From NCBI GenBank assembly GCA_025359185.1, contig JANYHF010000008.1:49764-113763 (forward strand): 64,000 nt of DNA. Direction: 5' to 3'. The notes under the pieces were generated by a model. The model saw only the letters and a list, made by a program, of their open reading frames with translations, searched no databases and was not told the origin of the DNA. Shown one piece after another: positions 52,292 to 63,557 of the stretch. A program made the translations under genes and the position numbers. The stretch is from Hyphomicrobiaceae bacterium (GTDB lineage Bacteria > Pseudomonadota > Alphaproteobacteria > Rhizobiales > Hyphomicrobiaceae). Each line of letters opens with the position of its first letter. Position 1 is the stretch's first letter.

Positions 52292-52912
52292 TCACGCCCA
52301 CCGGTAGTTGAAACTCACACTGATGCGCTGGCCCTTGGTTGTGTTGGTGGGCACCTCGTGGCGGAGCCAACTTTCCCAGAGCAGCAGCGTACCGGGTATC
52401 GGCGCGATGTACACAAAACTGCGATTGCCGGTCTTGGCTTTGGCCCGGCGGGGTGGGGCTGCCATCATCATGGCATAGCGCGGGTCCTCGATCTTCAGCG
52501 TGCTCGCGCCCTCCGGCACCGCCACGTAATAGGTGCCGCTCAGCACCGACTGCGGATGGATATGTGCGCCATGGTGGCCGCCGGGATCGAGCACGTTCAC
52601 CCACAGGCTGTCGATTTCCAACCCGCGCCCACCTAGATCAAAGTCGAGCGCTTTGGCGAATGTGGCGACATGACCGTCGATGATTTTGGTGAGGTCACGG
52701 AAGACAGGTACCCGTATGGCAACATCGTTCAGCGAGGCATAGGACGTGTAACCTGGGTAGCCGTTAGCCTTGCACCACCGCTTCCCGGCGCCATCTTCGC
52801 GGGCCAGATACAGCGCGCGCCCGGCCAGCTCCGCGTTAAGAGCCTTACCGCCCTTGCTATTGAGTTCGGCACGATAGAGCTGGGTGATGAAGAGCTGTTC
52901 GATTTTGGCCAT
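52292..52912 (-). CDS. 2OG-Fe(II) oxygenase-like protein (TIGR02466 type)
   Basis: From ATG 52912 (MAKIEQLFITQLYRAELNSK) the product has 206 residues. It shows the pattern of the TIGR02466 oxygenase group: WCKANGYPGYTSYASLNDV, LWVNVLDPGGHHGAHIHPQS, LSGTYYVAVPEG, ESWLRHEVPTNTT and RISVSFNYRW. The histidines in HIHPQS and LRHEV probably bind iron, and the arginine in RISVSF binds 2-oxoglutarate. The substrate is unknown. It is divergent from the channel-like gene. Confidence 0.85.
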   Translation of the reverse strand: MAKIEQLFITQLYRAELNSKGGKALNAELAGRALYLAREDGAGKRWCKANGYPGYTSYASLNDVAIRVPVFRDLTKIIDGHVATFAKALDFDLGGRGLEIDSLWVNVLDPGGHHGAHIHPQSVLSGTYYVAVPEGASTLKIEDPRYAMMMAAPPRRAKAKTGNRSFVYIAPIPGTLLLWESWLRHEVPTNTTKGQRISVSFNYRWA

Positions 52913-53082
52913 GGGTCCGGCGCTACGGCACCGTGCAGGTCCGGTCAAGCGGAAGGCCGCAGACGCAGTTAACCGGGCCACGCCATGTTCACGACGCCGG
53001 GCATCCATGCAGCACCGCACCGGACCTTGCCCCTGCATGCGTGCCAGGCCAAGGTGCGCGCGAAGCGACCGGGGCCAAGACA

Positions 53083-53472
53083 ATGCTGAAGCGACTGACG
53101 AAATTCGAGCGCAGCCAACAGCCCCTGGCCTCGGCGGGCCAGTTCATGAGCCGCATCGCCTTCAATACGGCTGTGGCACTGGGGCTGATAGGATTATCAC
53201 TGTTGGCGGGAATGTCTGGTTATGCGGTCTTCGAGGGCATGGGCGTGGTCGATGCCTATCTCAATGCCAGCATGATTCTTGGCGGCATGGGGCCGGTCGC
53301 TACTCTGCAAACCACGGCTGGCAAGATCTTCGCTGGCACCTACGCGCTGTACAGCGGAGTGGTGCTGATCTTCTCGACCGGCATCATTCTCGCCCCCGTC
53401 GTCCACCGCGTCCTGCATGATTTTCATGTGGACGACACTGACGATGCGCCACCAAAGAGCCGCAATGTCTGA
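53083..53472 (+). CDS. Two-span membrane protein resembling a K+ channel pore without the canonical filter
   Basis: From ATG 53083 the product has 129 residues: a polar N-terminus, span one at about 27-49 (FNTAVALGLIGLSLLAGMSG), a re-entrant-like segment at about 55-74 (DAYLNASMILGGMGPVATL), span two at about 81-106 (FAGTYALYSGVVLIFSTGII) and a charged tail. The layout and QTTAGKIFAGTYALYSGVVL after the loop resemble the pore and inner helix of bacterial two-span K+ channels, where TTAGRLFA-like sequence follows the filter. The filter TxGYGD is replaced by ILGGMGPV. The stop overlaps the next transporter gene by eight bases. Channel activity is an inference. Confidence 0.65.
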   Translation: MLKRLTKFERSQQPLASAGQFMSRIAFNTAVALGLIGLSLLAGMSGYAVFEGMGVVDAYLNASMILGGMGPVATLQTTAGKIFAGTYALYSGVVLIFSTGIILAPVVHRVLHDFHVDDTDDAPPKSRNV

Positions 53473-54409
53473 TCGGCCCGAAAACAGCAGCGTCGCTGCA
53501 GGTTTACCCAGCACAGCGCCCATCGAGCGCAATTCCTCAGGCTCGATCCTGCCCAAGCCCGACGATTTCAAGGCCTTGCTGTTTTATCTTGCGGGCGTCG
53601 CGCTCCTATCCGTCATGGATGCCACCATCAAAGACGTGGCCGGGCGCTACCCGACGCCCGAGGTTGGCTTTATGCGGAACGTCTCGGGGCTGGTGGTCAT
53701 TAGCGTCATCTGCGCCATTCTGCGGCCGGGTTGGCCAACCCGGCAGATGCTGTTTGTCAACGGCATACGCTCGGGCCTGACCGCAGTGCTGGCATTGACC
53801 TTCTTCTTTTCGCTGGCGGCGCTGCCATTGGCCGAGGCCGTCGCGCTGTCGTTTTTGTCGCCGACGTTTCTGGCGCTGTTCGGCGCGTGGCTTTTGAAAG
53901 AGCGGCTCAGTCCTCGCATCGGCGTATCGCTGGGCGTCGGATTTCTCGGCGTGCTGATTATCGTCAGTGGACAGATCGGGGGCCGAAGTTATGGGCCGTG
54001 GGCGCTGGCCGGTGCTGTGTGCGCTTTTGCGTCGGCGGTAATCTATGCCTTGTCCATGGTGCTCTTGAAATCGCGAGCCCGCACCGACCCGATCCCCTTA
54101 ATCGTGCTTGTCCTGCATCTTGGCACGACGCTCATTCTTCTGGTACCCGCGCTCCTGGTTTGGAAGGTCCCGCCGCCGCGCGATCTACTGGTGTTCTCGG
54201 CAACCGGATTGCTGGGCGTAGGCGGGCATCTGTTCCTCGCCAACGCCTTTGCCCGCTCGCAGGCCGCGCGGTTGGCGCCTTTTGAATACACGGCCCTGAT
54301 CTGGGCCGTCGGCATCGGCTATGCGGTATTCGGCGAAGTCCCCGGTTGGGCGACCATCCTCGGCGCTGTCTTCATCGTCGCCAGCGCCATCATCGCCAAC
54401 CGGGCCTGA
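53465..54409 (+). CDS. EamA/DMT family transporter
   Basis: From ATG 53465 (MSDRPENSSVAAGLPSTAPI) the product has 314 residues: a polar N-terminal 40 and then ten spans in two EamA repeats. The first repeat begins FYLAGVALLSVMDATIKDVA and the second LAGAVCAFASAVIYALSMVL. The VMDATIKDVAGRYPTPEVGF motif is typical of RhaT/YdcZ-like and S-adenosylmethionine-uptake-like members. The substrate is unknown. It overlaps the channel-like gene by eight bases, so they are co-translated. Confidence 0.9.
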   Translation: MSDRPENSSVAAGLPSTAPIERNSSGSILPKPDDFKALLFYLAGVALLSVMDATIKDVAGRYPTPEVGFMRNVSGLVVISVICAILRPGWPTRQMLFVNGIRSGLTAVLALTFFFSLAALPLAEAVALSFLSPTFLALFGAWLLKERLSPRIGVSLGVGFLGVLIIVSGQIGGRSYGPWALAGAVCAFASAVIYALSMVLLKSRARTDPIPLIVLVLHLGTTLILLVPALLVWKVPPPRDLLVFSATGLLGVGGHLFLANAFARSQAARLAPFEYTALIWAVGIGYAVFGEVPGWATILGAVFIVASAIIANRA

Positions 54410-54534
54410 TCAGTCGCCCGGATCACTTGCAGGGTGCGGGACGTCTCACGCGGGCTCTGGCCGTTGGAGCGCTTTTGCCGTAAGAGCCAGAAGTATGTCT
54501 GCGGACGACCGCAGCGGTTCAAGGGGAGGGCACC

Positions 54535-55323
54535 ATGTCAGTCGCAAACATCGCCAACAGTCCGGAGGCGCAGGTCTTTACGGCTTCGCTGGCAGCCAAA
54601 TATGGGATTTCGCAAGCGGCGGCCGCCTGTGCCATGACCGGCCTGCTGCCAAGCCTGATCACCGGGCTGGAACACAATACGATGTCGCGCGATGGCATCG
54701 CCAATCTGATGACGGCGCTGTCGTCCGGCAGTCATTACAGCGTCATCGCTGACCCGGCCGCCGTCGGCAGCGCCAGCACGGTCATGGACGGCAACGCGAT
54801 CATTGGCCACTTGGTCGGGCCTGCGGGTCTTAGTCCGAGCACGTTGCAGATGGCGGCGGGGCAAGCTGGCGTGCCGGTCGGCCTGATGAAGGAGCTTGGC
54901 CCGGCGGTCGCGGTGTTTCTGATGGGCTGGCTGTTCCGCAATGCGGGCGGCATGTTGGGCAATGTCCTGGGTTCGGCCATGGGCACCGGCGGTGGCGGCA
55001 TGTCGATGCCCCAGATGCCCCCGATGAGTGGCGCGCCCATGGGCCGCCCGATGGGCAGCGGCGGACCGTCGCTCGGCTTGCCCGATATCCGCAATTTCGA
55101 TACCAGCGGGCGCAACAATCCCTACGGCAACATCGCCGACAGCATCCGGCGCGGCGGCTCGGGCGCGGGCCAAGTGTCGGGCGGCGTACGCGACATTCTG
55201 GGCGGGCTTTTGGGTTTTGGGTCGTCCAGCGGCTGGATGGGCTGGATCATCAAATTCCTGGTGCTGCGCTTCGGCATGACGATTTTGCGAAGCGTGCTGA
55301 GGGGCGTGATTAGCGGGCGATAA
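54535..55323 (+). CDS. DUF937 family protein
   Basis: The ATG at 54535 follows a GGGGAGG site. The 262-residue product has an N-terminal helical DUF937-like region (ANSPEAQVFTASLAAKYGIS, LLPSLITGLEHN), then GPAVAVFLMGWLFRNAGGML, a Gly/Met/Pro low-complexity linker (MSMPQMPPMSGAPMGRPMGS) and a C-terminal hydrophobic segment (WMGWIIKFLVLRFGMTILRS). It has no signal peptide. The function of DUF937 proteins is unknown. It stands alone between two convergent or divergent blocks, ending four bases before the tgt stop. Confidence 0.75.
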   Translation: MSVANIANSPEAQVFTASLAAKYGISQAAAACAMTGLLPSLITGLEHNTMSRDGIANLMTALSSGSHYSVIADPAAVGSASTVMDGNAIIGHLVGPAGLSPSTLQMAAGQAGVPVGLMKELGPAVAVFLMGWLFRNAGGMLGNVLGSAMGTGGGGMSMPQMPPMSGAPMGRPMGSGGPSLGLPDIRNFDTSGRNNPYGNIADSIRRGGSGAGQVSGGVRDILGGLLGFGSSSGWMGWIIKFLVLRFGMTILRSVLRGVISGR

Positions 55324-55326
55324 GCC

Positions 55327-56460
55327 CTATTCGGATTTGGCTTTCACCGCCATCCGCGCCAAGGTTTCATTCTTGAATTGCTGAAACCGGCCTTGCGCGA
55401 TAGAGGCGCGGATGCCGGCCATCAGCGCCTGGTAGAACGCCACATTGTTCCAGGTCAGCAGCATCCCGGCCAGCAGCTCTTCGGAGCGAACGAGGTGGTG
55501 CAGATAAGCGCGGGAATAGTCACGGGCAGGTGGTGCGTCTAACAGGGGATCGATGGGGCGCGGATCGTCCGCATGTGCCGCGTTCTTCATGTTGAGCTTG
55601 CCATCCCAGGTATAGGCCAGGCCATGGCGGCCCGCGCGGGTCGGCATCACGCAATCAAACATATCGATGCCGCGCTCGACCGAGAGGAGAATATCCTGCG
55701 GTGTGCCAACACCCATCAGGTAACGCGGCTTTCCGGCAGGCAGATCGGGCACTGTTGCCGAGATGGTGTCCAGCATCACCTCTTGCGGTTCCCCCACGGC
55801 GAGGCCGCCAATGGAATAGCCTTCGCAGTCCATGGCCGCCAGGGCGCGGGCCGAGCGGTGGCGCAGATCGGGCTCGGTGCCGCCTTGCACAATGCCGAAC
55901 ATGGCGGCCCCCGGCTGGCTCATCGCCTTGAACGCCGTCCGCGACCGCTCGGCCCAGCGCAGCGACAGTTCCATGGCGCGCTCAGTCTCGGCGCGACTGG
56001 CTGGCAACGCGACGCATTCGTCGAGCTGCATCTGAATGTCGGAGCCAAGCAGGCATTGGATTTCGATGGATCGCTCCGGGCTCATCTCATGGCGCGAGCC
56101 GTCAATGTGGGATTGAAAGACCACGCCCTTTTCGCTCAGCGTGCGCAGCTTAGAGAGCGACATGACCTGGAAGCCGCCCGAGTCTGTGAGGATCGGCCCA
56201 TCCCAGCGCATGAACTTGTGCAGACCACCCAGCCGCGCCACCCGTTCGGCGCCTGGCCGCAGCATCAGGTGGTAGGTGTTGCCGAGCAGGATGTCGGTAC
56301 CTGTTGCCTTCACATGCTCCGTGAACATAGCTTTGACGGTCGCCGCCGTGCCCACTGGCATGAATGCGGGTGTGCGGATGGTACCGCGCGGGGTCACGAC
56401 CTCGCCCAGACGGGCAGTGCCGTCGGTGGCCTTGAGATTGAAGGCAAACGGTTGAGTCAT
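55327..56460 (-). CDS. tgt: tRNA-guanine transglycosylase Tgt, lacking the zinc cysteines
   Basis: Tgt swaps guanine-34 of certain tRNAs for preQ1. The 377-residue protein has the expected catalytic parts: [59 protein letters not shown] and the nucleophile region [15 protein letters not shown]. The C-terminal zinc site normally reads CxCxxC ahead of YSRAYLHHL. Here the segment is [20 protein letters not shown], so all three cysteines are absent while the histidine side is kept. The rest of the protein is well conserved. It overlaps queA by four bases (ATGA), as in a coupled queuosine operon. Confidence 0.92.
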   Translation of the reverse strand: MTQPFAFNLKATDGTARLGEVVTPRGTIRTPAFMPVGTAATVKAMFTEHVKATGTDILLGNTYHLMLRPGAERVARLGGLHKFMRWDGPILTDSGGFQVMSLSKLRTLSEKGVVFQSHIDGSRHEMSPERSIEIQCLLGSDIQMQLDECVALPASRAETERAMELSLRWAERSRTAFKAMSQPGAAMFGIVQGGTEPDLRHRSARALAAMDCEGYSIGGLAVGEPQEVMLDTISATVPDLPAGKPRYLMGVGTPQDILLSVERGIDMFDCVMPTRAGRHGLAYTWDGKLNMKNAAHADDPRPIDPLLDAPPARDYSRAYLHHLVRSEELLAGMLLTWNNVAFYQALMAGIRASIAQGRFQQFKNETLARMAVKAKSE

Positions 56461-57545
56461 GGAGAGGAAGACGCCGGATGAAGGAGTGAGGCATCGCCAT
56501 AGGAGTAAAAGCGATAGCCGGTTGTGATGGCATGCGCATAGGCGCGCTGCATGGTGTCGAGACCAGCAAAGGCGCTGACCAGCATGAACAATGTGGAACG
56601 CGGCAGGTGGAAATTGGTCATCAGCAGATCGACGGCGCGGAAGCGGTAACCAGGGGTGATGAAAATCGCGGTGTCGCCGTGGAAGGGTTGGATTGCGCCA
56701 CTGGCAGCCGCAGCGCTTTCCAGCAGCCGCAACGACGTGGTGCCCACCGCCATGATGCGACCGCCAGCGGTCCGCGCGGCATTCAACGCAGATGCCGTTT
56801 CCGCACTGACCTCACCCCATTCCGGATGCATCTTGTGGCCGTCCGTGTCGTCGGCCTTCATGGGAAGAAATGTGCCCGCACCCACATGCAACGTCACGAA
56901 ATGCTGCGGGACACCGCGCGCCGTGAGAGCTGCCAGCAATCCATCCGTCACATGCAGGCCCGCCGTCGGCGCAGCGACCGCGCCGTCATGCTGGGCGTAT
57001 ACGGTTTGATAATCACGCTCGTCGCCCGGTTCGACGGCGCGCTTGGCCGCGATATAGGGCGGTAACGGAACTTTGCCGTGAGCCGCAATAGCGATATCGA
57101 GATCCGGCCCCGCCAGATCGAACGCCAGCGTGATCTCCCCGCCCTCGCCACGCTCCGTGAGCGTTGCATCGAGGCTGTCCAGCAGGCAAGCCTCGCCTGT
57201 GCCGCCAAACTGGATTCGGTCGCCCGCCTGCAATCGCTTGGCTGGCCGCGCAAAAGCCTGCCAATGGCTGGCATCCAGCCGCTTGATCAATGTCGCTGAC
57301 ACGCTCGCCGTAGCCTCGCCGCGATGCCGGACGCCGCTCAACTCGGCACGCAACACGCGCGTATCGTTGAACACCACCGCATCGCCCGCCCGCAGTAATC
57401 CGGGGAGATCTCGCACAGTGAGATCACGCAGCTCAGGCGTGCCGCCGGGGCAAACCTCCAACAGCCGCGCCGCATCGCGTGGCACGGCGGGTCGCAGCGC
57501 GATCCGCTCTGGAGGCAGCTCAAAATCAAAAACGTCAGTCCGCAT
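56457..57545 (-). CDS. queA: S-adenosylmethionine:tRNA ribosyltransferase-isomerase QueA
   Basis: QueA adds the epoxycyclopentane ring from AdoMet onto preQ1-tRNA, making epoxyqueuosine. The 362 residues contain the usual motifs: [20 protein letters not shown] at the N-terminus, [46 protein letters not shown] and [10 protein letters not shown], then [17 protein letters not shown]. It follows the patatin gene by 12 bases and overlaps tgt by four. The trio is a single operon. Confidence 0.96.
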   Translation of the reverse strand: MRTDVFDFELPPERIALRPAVPRDAARLLEVCPGGTPELRDLTVRDLPGLLRAGDAVVFNDTRVLRAELSGVRHRGEATASVSATLIKRLDASHWQAFARPAKRLQAGDRIQFGGTGEACLLDSLDATLTERGEGGEITLAFDLAGPDLDIAIAAHGKVPLPPYIAAKRAVEPGDERDYQTVYAQHDGAVAAPTAGLHVTDGLLAALTARGVPQHFVTLHVGAGTFLPMKADDTDGHKMHPEWGEVSAETASALNAARTAGGRIMAVGTTSLRLLESAAAASGAIQPFHGDTAIFITPGYRFRAVDLLMTNFHLPRSTLFMLVSAFAGLDTMQRAYAHAITTGYRFYSYGDASLLHPASSSP

Positions 57546-57557
57546 AGCAACCGGGGT

Positions 57558-59822
57558 TCACTTGTTCCACAGGGCTTCGAGCCGGTCGAAGGCCCTTTGA
57601 TTGTGCGGCTCGGCAAGTTGCAACCGCATGCAATTCAAGTCGCGCTTGGGGAGATACCACGAGAAACTGGCGCGCGCTGCATTCTCAAAGCTCACGCGCT
57701 CGAACAGGAATGGCGCTCCATCCGCCGCCATCAACCCGCTGAAGCGCTGGCGCAGTGTATCGAACTCCTGATCATTGCGGAACACCATACTGGCCTCGCG
57801 GGCCGAGAACAGGCCCGACAACGGGCTGGTTACAGGCGACAGCACGCGCGCCATCCAGGCATCGAGATCCCCCGGCTGCGCCTCCCGGCACGACGCCTCT
57901 TGCGTATCGCTATCGAGTGTGCGCACCGGAAACGCGTTGATCTGCACCAGGATGACACCCGACGTATTGCCGGTCAGCCAGGTGACAACGTCGGGTTGTT
58001 TCAGATAGGCGAGCGCGATGCTCATGCCGTAATCATCGAAGTAGCCGGCATCGAGTACATGCAGGGCCGGGATAGTCGGCAGGCCAACGGCAGGCGAGAT
58101 CAGCGGGAAGGTTGCCGACATCCGCACCGCCGTGCGCAGTTTGAGCTTGGCGGCAGCCTCGGGCATCTCCTTGAACAAATCAAAGGTCTGGCGGGCCTGC
58201 GGATCGGTAATGCCCGACAGATCGAGATTGCTGATCAGCAGCGGCTGGCCGGTCTCGGCGATCATCGGCGAGAAAATCAATGAGGGGCGTTTGCCCGCAG
58301 CTTCATCCTGGCGCAGCTGTGCGAACGTCACATCAAGTGTGCGCCATTGCTCCTCCAGCGCCCGGCCCCGGTCGTAATTGCGGCGCCACGGCAACACTGT
58401 GCTGAGCAGATTGTCCGGTACCAGTTGCTGGGCTACCAGCGACAGGCTGTCATAGCTGAGTTCGCCGCGCGGCTGCCCATTGGCCGCGCCAATGTCAGTG
58501 GCTATCAGATCCTCCAGGCGGTGCGACGGAGAGCCCTCTTCGCCTTTGGGCTCATCAACCCATTCAGGCGGCAGCATGGTGAAATAACTCGCCGGCACCA
58601 TGCCGCCAGATGCCCCCGTCAGCAGCCGGATGCTTTGCGCCAAGCCCGTCAGACGGCCCTTGGCGGCGCTGTCTTCGCGCAAGCGATCAAGGACCAGTGC
58701 GCCCCAGAAGGCCGACCGGTAGCCGCCACCCGACAGCGCTACCACGACCAGCTTTGGCAGCCGCGCCTGGGCGCCGGTCTGGCCCGGCAGCCGCAATGTC
58801 CGCAGGGCCTCCAGCGAGGCAGCCCGGCGCACCTGCCGGAATTCTCCAGCATTGGAGACTGCACAGGCCACCGGCGACCGGGGCGAGGGCGGTGGCGCCC
58901 CATCACGTTGCAATAACAGCTGATCGCAGGCCGCGTAGTTCTCTTCCAGGCCGGGGAACGTGTACGGAAACGGCTCGTGGCCATGCAAGACGGCAGGCAC
59001 CGCGATGAGCACCAGAACCACCCACAGCCGCACCCGCTCAATGAAGAAATTGAGGAACACGTACCCGGCCGTCAGCACACCGACGATAGCAAAGATGGCG
59101 ACGGCCGGCAGGTTCAGCGCGCCGATGATGATGGCGGACCAAGTGAGCACGAACATCACCCACAGGATCAGCACACGCCAGATGATGTTGTTCCAGTCGA
59201 TCCAATGGCCGATGCTTGGGATGCGGTGCTCAAGCCATTGCCGCGCGCCGACATGACCATCCTTGCTGCCAAACAGAATGAGTTCGATCAGCCAGGCTAG
59301 GGCCACCAGGATCAGCGTGAGAAAGAGGCCAAGGCCCCACCCCACGGCGGCCCGTTGCATTTCGCCCGTCGTCAGCGGCTCAATGACGATCGAAGCCGGG
59401 TAGACCAGCGCCAGCCATGGCAGCGCGCCGAGCAGCACAATGCGGCCGCCGAGACTTAACAGCTGCCGGGGAAACGGCATCTCCTGGAGATGTCGCGCAG
59501 ACGATGAATCCAGATCGACCGCGAACACCCACACTGCGCCTGCCAGCAGCATCGCCAGCAGCTCGGTGAAAAAACTTGGACTTTGCAAAAGGGTTGCCGG
59601 GGAGATTCCCTCCAGCGGCGCATTTTCGCGGAACAGGAAGGCGACGCCAAAATCGAGGAACCAAGTGCCGCGGATGGCCAAACACACCCCGCCGAACAGC
59701 AGCCCCATCATGAACCAGTGGCGGGCGAAGCGGCCGAGGAAGTCTGCGATCGCCGAGACGCATACACCCGGCGCACTCCACAGCGCGATACGGCGTAAGC
59801 CCTCAGCGTCCCGCTCAGCCAT
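57558..59822 (-). CDS. Membrane-anchored patatin-like phospholipase
   Basis: The 754-residue product has about seven membrane spans in the first 300 residues (for example HWFMMGLLFGGVCLAI, FFTELLAMLLAGAVWVFAV, LALVYPASIVI, FLTLILVALAWLIELILF, YVFLNFFIERVRLWVVLVL). A patatin domain follows from about 355. Its oxyanion loop is VVVALSGGGYRSAFWGALVL, the nucleophile elbow is LTGASGGMVPASYF (Ser), and the catalytic aspartate lies in VLDAGYFDDYG. The dyad is intact. Patatins release fatty acids from membrane lipids. The joining of a multi-span region to a patatin is uncommon. It heads the operon patatin-queA-tgt. Confidence 0.88.
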   Translation of the reverse strand: MAERDAEGLRRIALWSAPGVCVSAIADFLGRFARHWFMMGLLFGGVCLAIRGTWFLDFGVAFLFRENAPLEGISPATLLQSPSFFTELLAMLLAGAVWVFAVDLDSSSARHLQEMPFPRQLLSLGGRIVLLGALPWLALVYPASIVIEPLTTGEMQRAAVGWGLGLFLTLILVALAWLIELILFGSKDGHVGARQWLEHRIPSIGHWIDWNNIIWRVLILWVMFVLTWSAIIIGALNLPAVAIFAIVGVLTAGYVFLNFFIERVRLWVVLVLIAVPAVLHGHEPFPYTFPGLEENYAACDQLLLQRDGAPPPSPRSPVACAVSNAGEFRQVRRAASLEALRTLRLPGQTGAQARLPKLVVVALSGGGYRSAFWGALVLDRLREDSAAKGRLTGLAQSIRLLTGASGGMVPASYFTMLPPEWVDEPKGEEGSPSHRLEDLIATDIGAANGQPRGELSYDSLSLVAQQLVPDNLLSTVLPWRRNYDRGRALEEQWRTLDVTFAQLRQDEAAGKRPSLIFSPMIAETGQPLLISNLDLSGITDPQARQTFDLFKEMPEAAAKLKLRTAVRMSATFPLISPAVGLPTIPALHVLDAGYFDDYGMSIALAYLKQPDVVTWLTGNTSGVILVQINAFPVRTLDSDTQEASCREAQPGDLDAWMARVLSPVTSPLSGLFSAREASMVFRNDQEFDTLRQRFSGLMAADGAPFLFERVSFENAARASFSWYLPKRDLNCMRLQLAEPHNQRAFDRLEALWNK

Positions 59823-59952
59823 GCTGCCGCGTGCCCCCGTCCGTTACTGCCCGGCACAACATATGGCGGCCGACTGGGGCAGCATCAGGGCACATCCGGG
59901 AGAGTGCGTAGCCGACATCTTGCCTCCACCGGAACTTCGGGGCACGGTGACG

Positions 59953-60648
59953 ATGCCCTTTGCCTCCAACTCCCGCGTGGTGCCGTTGACCCTATATCAA
60001 GACGCGAGTGCCAGCGCCGCCGAGGTTGCGATCAAGCTCATCTTCGCCGTCGATGCGTCGGATAGCATCGAGGATTGGGAATGGCGGCTGGAGCTTTCGG
60101 GCATCGCTGCCGCGCTTCGTAGCCGTCCGGTGCAGGAGGCCATCGCGGTGCTGCCTGGCCACCGGCTCGGCCTCGCCATGCTGGTCTGGGCCGATGCGAC
60201 GCAGCGCCACGACACGACAGGCTGGCGGCTGATCGATGGTCCGGAGACGGCGGCCGCGTTTGCCGCCGAGATCGAAACCTGGCCGCGCCGGGTCACGGGT
60301 GGTACCGGCATGGGCGAGGGCGTCGCCTCAGCCATTAGCTTGCTGAAGATCGCGCCGTGGACGTCGCGACGCCAGATCATCGATGTGTCAGGCGACGGGG
60401 TGGAACCGCTGCCGCTGCTGACGTCCAACGTCATCATGATGCGCGAGGCACGGGCCATGGCGGCCGTGGCGGGCGTCATCATCAACGGCCTCTGTATCGT
60501 TAAGGATAGGCCGGACCTGTACGACTGGTACGTGTACAGCGTGATGACAGGACCAGGAGCGTTCGTGATGCAGGTCAAGGAAATGCGCGATTTTCCGCGG
60601 GCGTTTCAGGCCAAGCTGCTCAAAGAGTTGCAGGTGGACGTTGCCTAG
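59953..60648 (+). CDS. DUF1194 / von Willebrand factor A domain protein
   Basis: From ATG 59953 the product has 231 residues. It is a vWA-type fold with the MIDAS DxSxS in LIFAVDASDSIEDWEWRLE, a threonine in RVTGGTGMGEGVASAISLL and an aspartate in RRQIIDVSGDGVE. DUF1194 proteins of rhizobia look like this, though most have a signal peptide and none is evident here. Starts at 59863 or 59824 would add a non-hydrophobic leader. It probably binds a divalent metal and a partner protein. The gene diverges from the patatin operon. Confidence 0.85.
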   Translation: MPFASNSRVVPLTLYQDASASAAEVAIKLIFAVDASDSIEDWEWRLELSGIAAALRSRPVQEAIAVLPGHRLGLAMLVWADATQRHDTTGWRLIDGPETAAAFAAEIETWPRRVTGGTGMGEGVASAISLLKIAPWTSRRQIIDVSGDGVEPLPLLTSNVIMMREARAMAAVAGVIINGLCIVKDRPDLYDWYVYSVMTGPGAFVMQVKEMRDFPRAFQAKLLKELQVDVA

Positions 60649-60661
60649 TGTTAACCAAATT

Positions 60662-60708
60662 GGTACGAGCGCGGATTAAGTGACAGTCGCAGACTTCGCG
60701 CTCGTACC
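60662..60708. terminator. 12-bp inverted repeat, likely bidirectional terminator
   Basis: GGTACGAGCGCG (60662-60673) and CGCGCTCGTACC (60697-60708) are exact reverse complements 23 bases apart. It lies between the convergent vWA and small exported genes. There is no long T-run, so function is inferred from place. Confidence 0.5.
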
Positions 60709-60730
60709 GTGTTGTCGAGCCCGACAGGGC

Positions 60731-60994
60731 TTACTTCGCGTGCAGATCTTCCATCGCCATGCCCATATGCTCGCGGCAGCCCGAAACATCGCCCTTGGCG
60801 ATCATGGCCGATGCCATCTCTAGCTGCTTCATGGTCATCTCCATGGCGTGCTTCTGCGAGGGAGCTGTCATGGCGGCGGCTTCGTTATGGATCTTGTCCA
60901 TGTTCGCGGCCGTGCAACGGACGATGTCCATCGCGCTAGCCGAACCGGTAAATCCCAACCCAAGCACGCCTGCGACCAGGATAGTTTTCATCAT
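60731..60994 (-). CDS. Small exported methionine-rich protein
   Basis: A GGAG site eight bases before ATG 60994 fixes the start. The 87-residue precursor has a signal peptide (MMKTILVAGVLGLGFTGSASA). The mature 66 residues are helical and Met-rich (HNEAAAMTAPSQKHAMEMTM, EHMGMAMEDLHAK) and carry two cysteines (IVRC, SGC). The Met/His pattern could bind copper or another soft metal, but this is only suggestive. No named family is recognised. Confidence 0.65.
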   Translation of the reverse strand: MMKTILVAGVLGLGFTGSASAMDIVRCTAANMDKIHNEAAAMTAPSQKHAMEMTMKQLEMASAMIAKGDVSGCREHMGMAMEDLHAK

Positions 60995-61200
60995 TTCAGG
61001 AACTCCAATTGGAACTGGACAGTGACATCCCACGCACAACGTCGATCATCGGACCAATCACGCGCAACACACGAAAGGGACAATCACGCGAGTGTGCGAT
61101 GAGCGTTATGCGCCGCGATCCGGTCGTGATCGGATGATGTGACGGGCCAAACCGGAAAGTTCAACAACGCTGCCGTTGCATGATCCCCCGGTTGTCCGGC

Positions 61201-63096
<1,896 letters not shown>

Positions 63097-63233
63097 GGGT
63101 GGTCGCGACTCAGGGTTTAGCGCCTCGATCTGTATCGCTAACCCGTCGCGGGCGGGGTGCCAAGCCAGGAGGTTACCGGGCGCATCGGCGATGCACAGGG
63201 GCGTGGTCGCAGGCGACACAAATAGTCCCTACA

Positions 63234-63557
63234 TCACCCCCGCCACGCCCTTGCGCCCAGCAGCGCCAGCGCCGGGCCGGTCGGCGTCTTCACGCCGCGT
63301 TCGAGCTGCGATACATAGCTCGCCGTCACATTCAGCACCCGCGCGAAGACGGCCTGGCTCATGTTGGAGGCCTCGCGCAAGGAGCGGATTTCGTCGGGTT
63401 GTAGTGGCAAAGGCTTGGTGGCGGAAGCGCGCTCACCCAGGATGCGCATGGTGATCTTGTCGGCGGTGTCTTTGCCGAAGATCGTGCCGCGAAAGTCTTG
63501 GGCCATTTCCAGCAGTGCATCGTCAAGCCGCGCATTGCCTTTAGTTTTCCTGGTCAT
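63234..63557 (-). CDS. Helix-turn-helix antitoxin (XRE/HigA-like)
   Basis: From ATG 63557 (GAGGA site 11 bases earlier) the 107-residue protein has an N-terminal adaptor and a C-terminal XRE HTH: PDEIRSLREASNMSQAVFAR followed by VLNVTASYVSQLERGVKTPT. It overlaps the upstream toxin gene by about 15 bases, the normal arrangement of RelE/HigB-type pairs with a toxin-first order. The antitoxin is intact while the toxin is not. Confidence 0.88.
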   Translation of the reverse strand: MTRKTKGNARLDDALLEMAQDFRGTIFGKDTADKITMRILGERASATKPLPLQPDEIRSLREASNMSQAVFARVLNVTASYVSQLERGVKTPTGPALALLGARAWRG

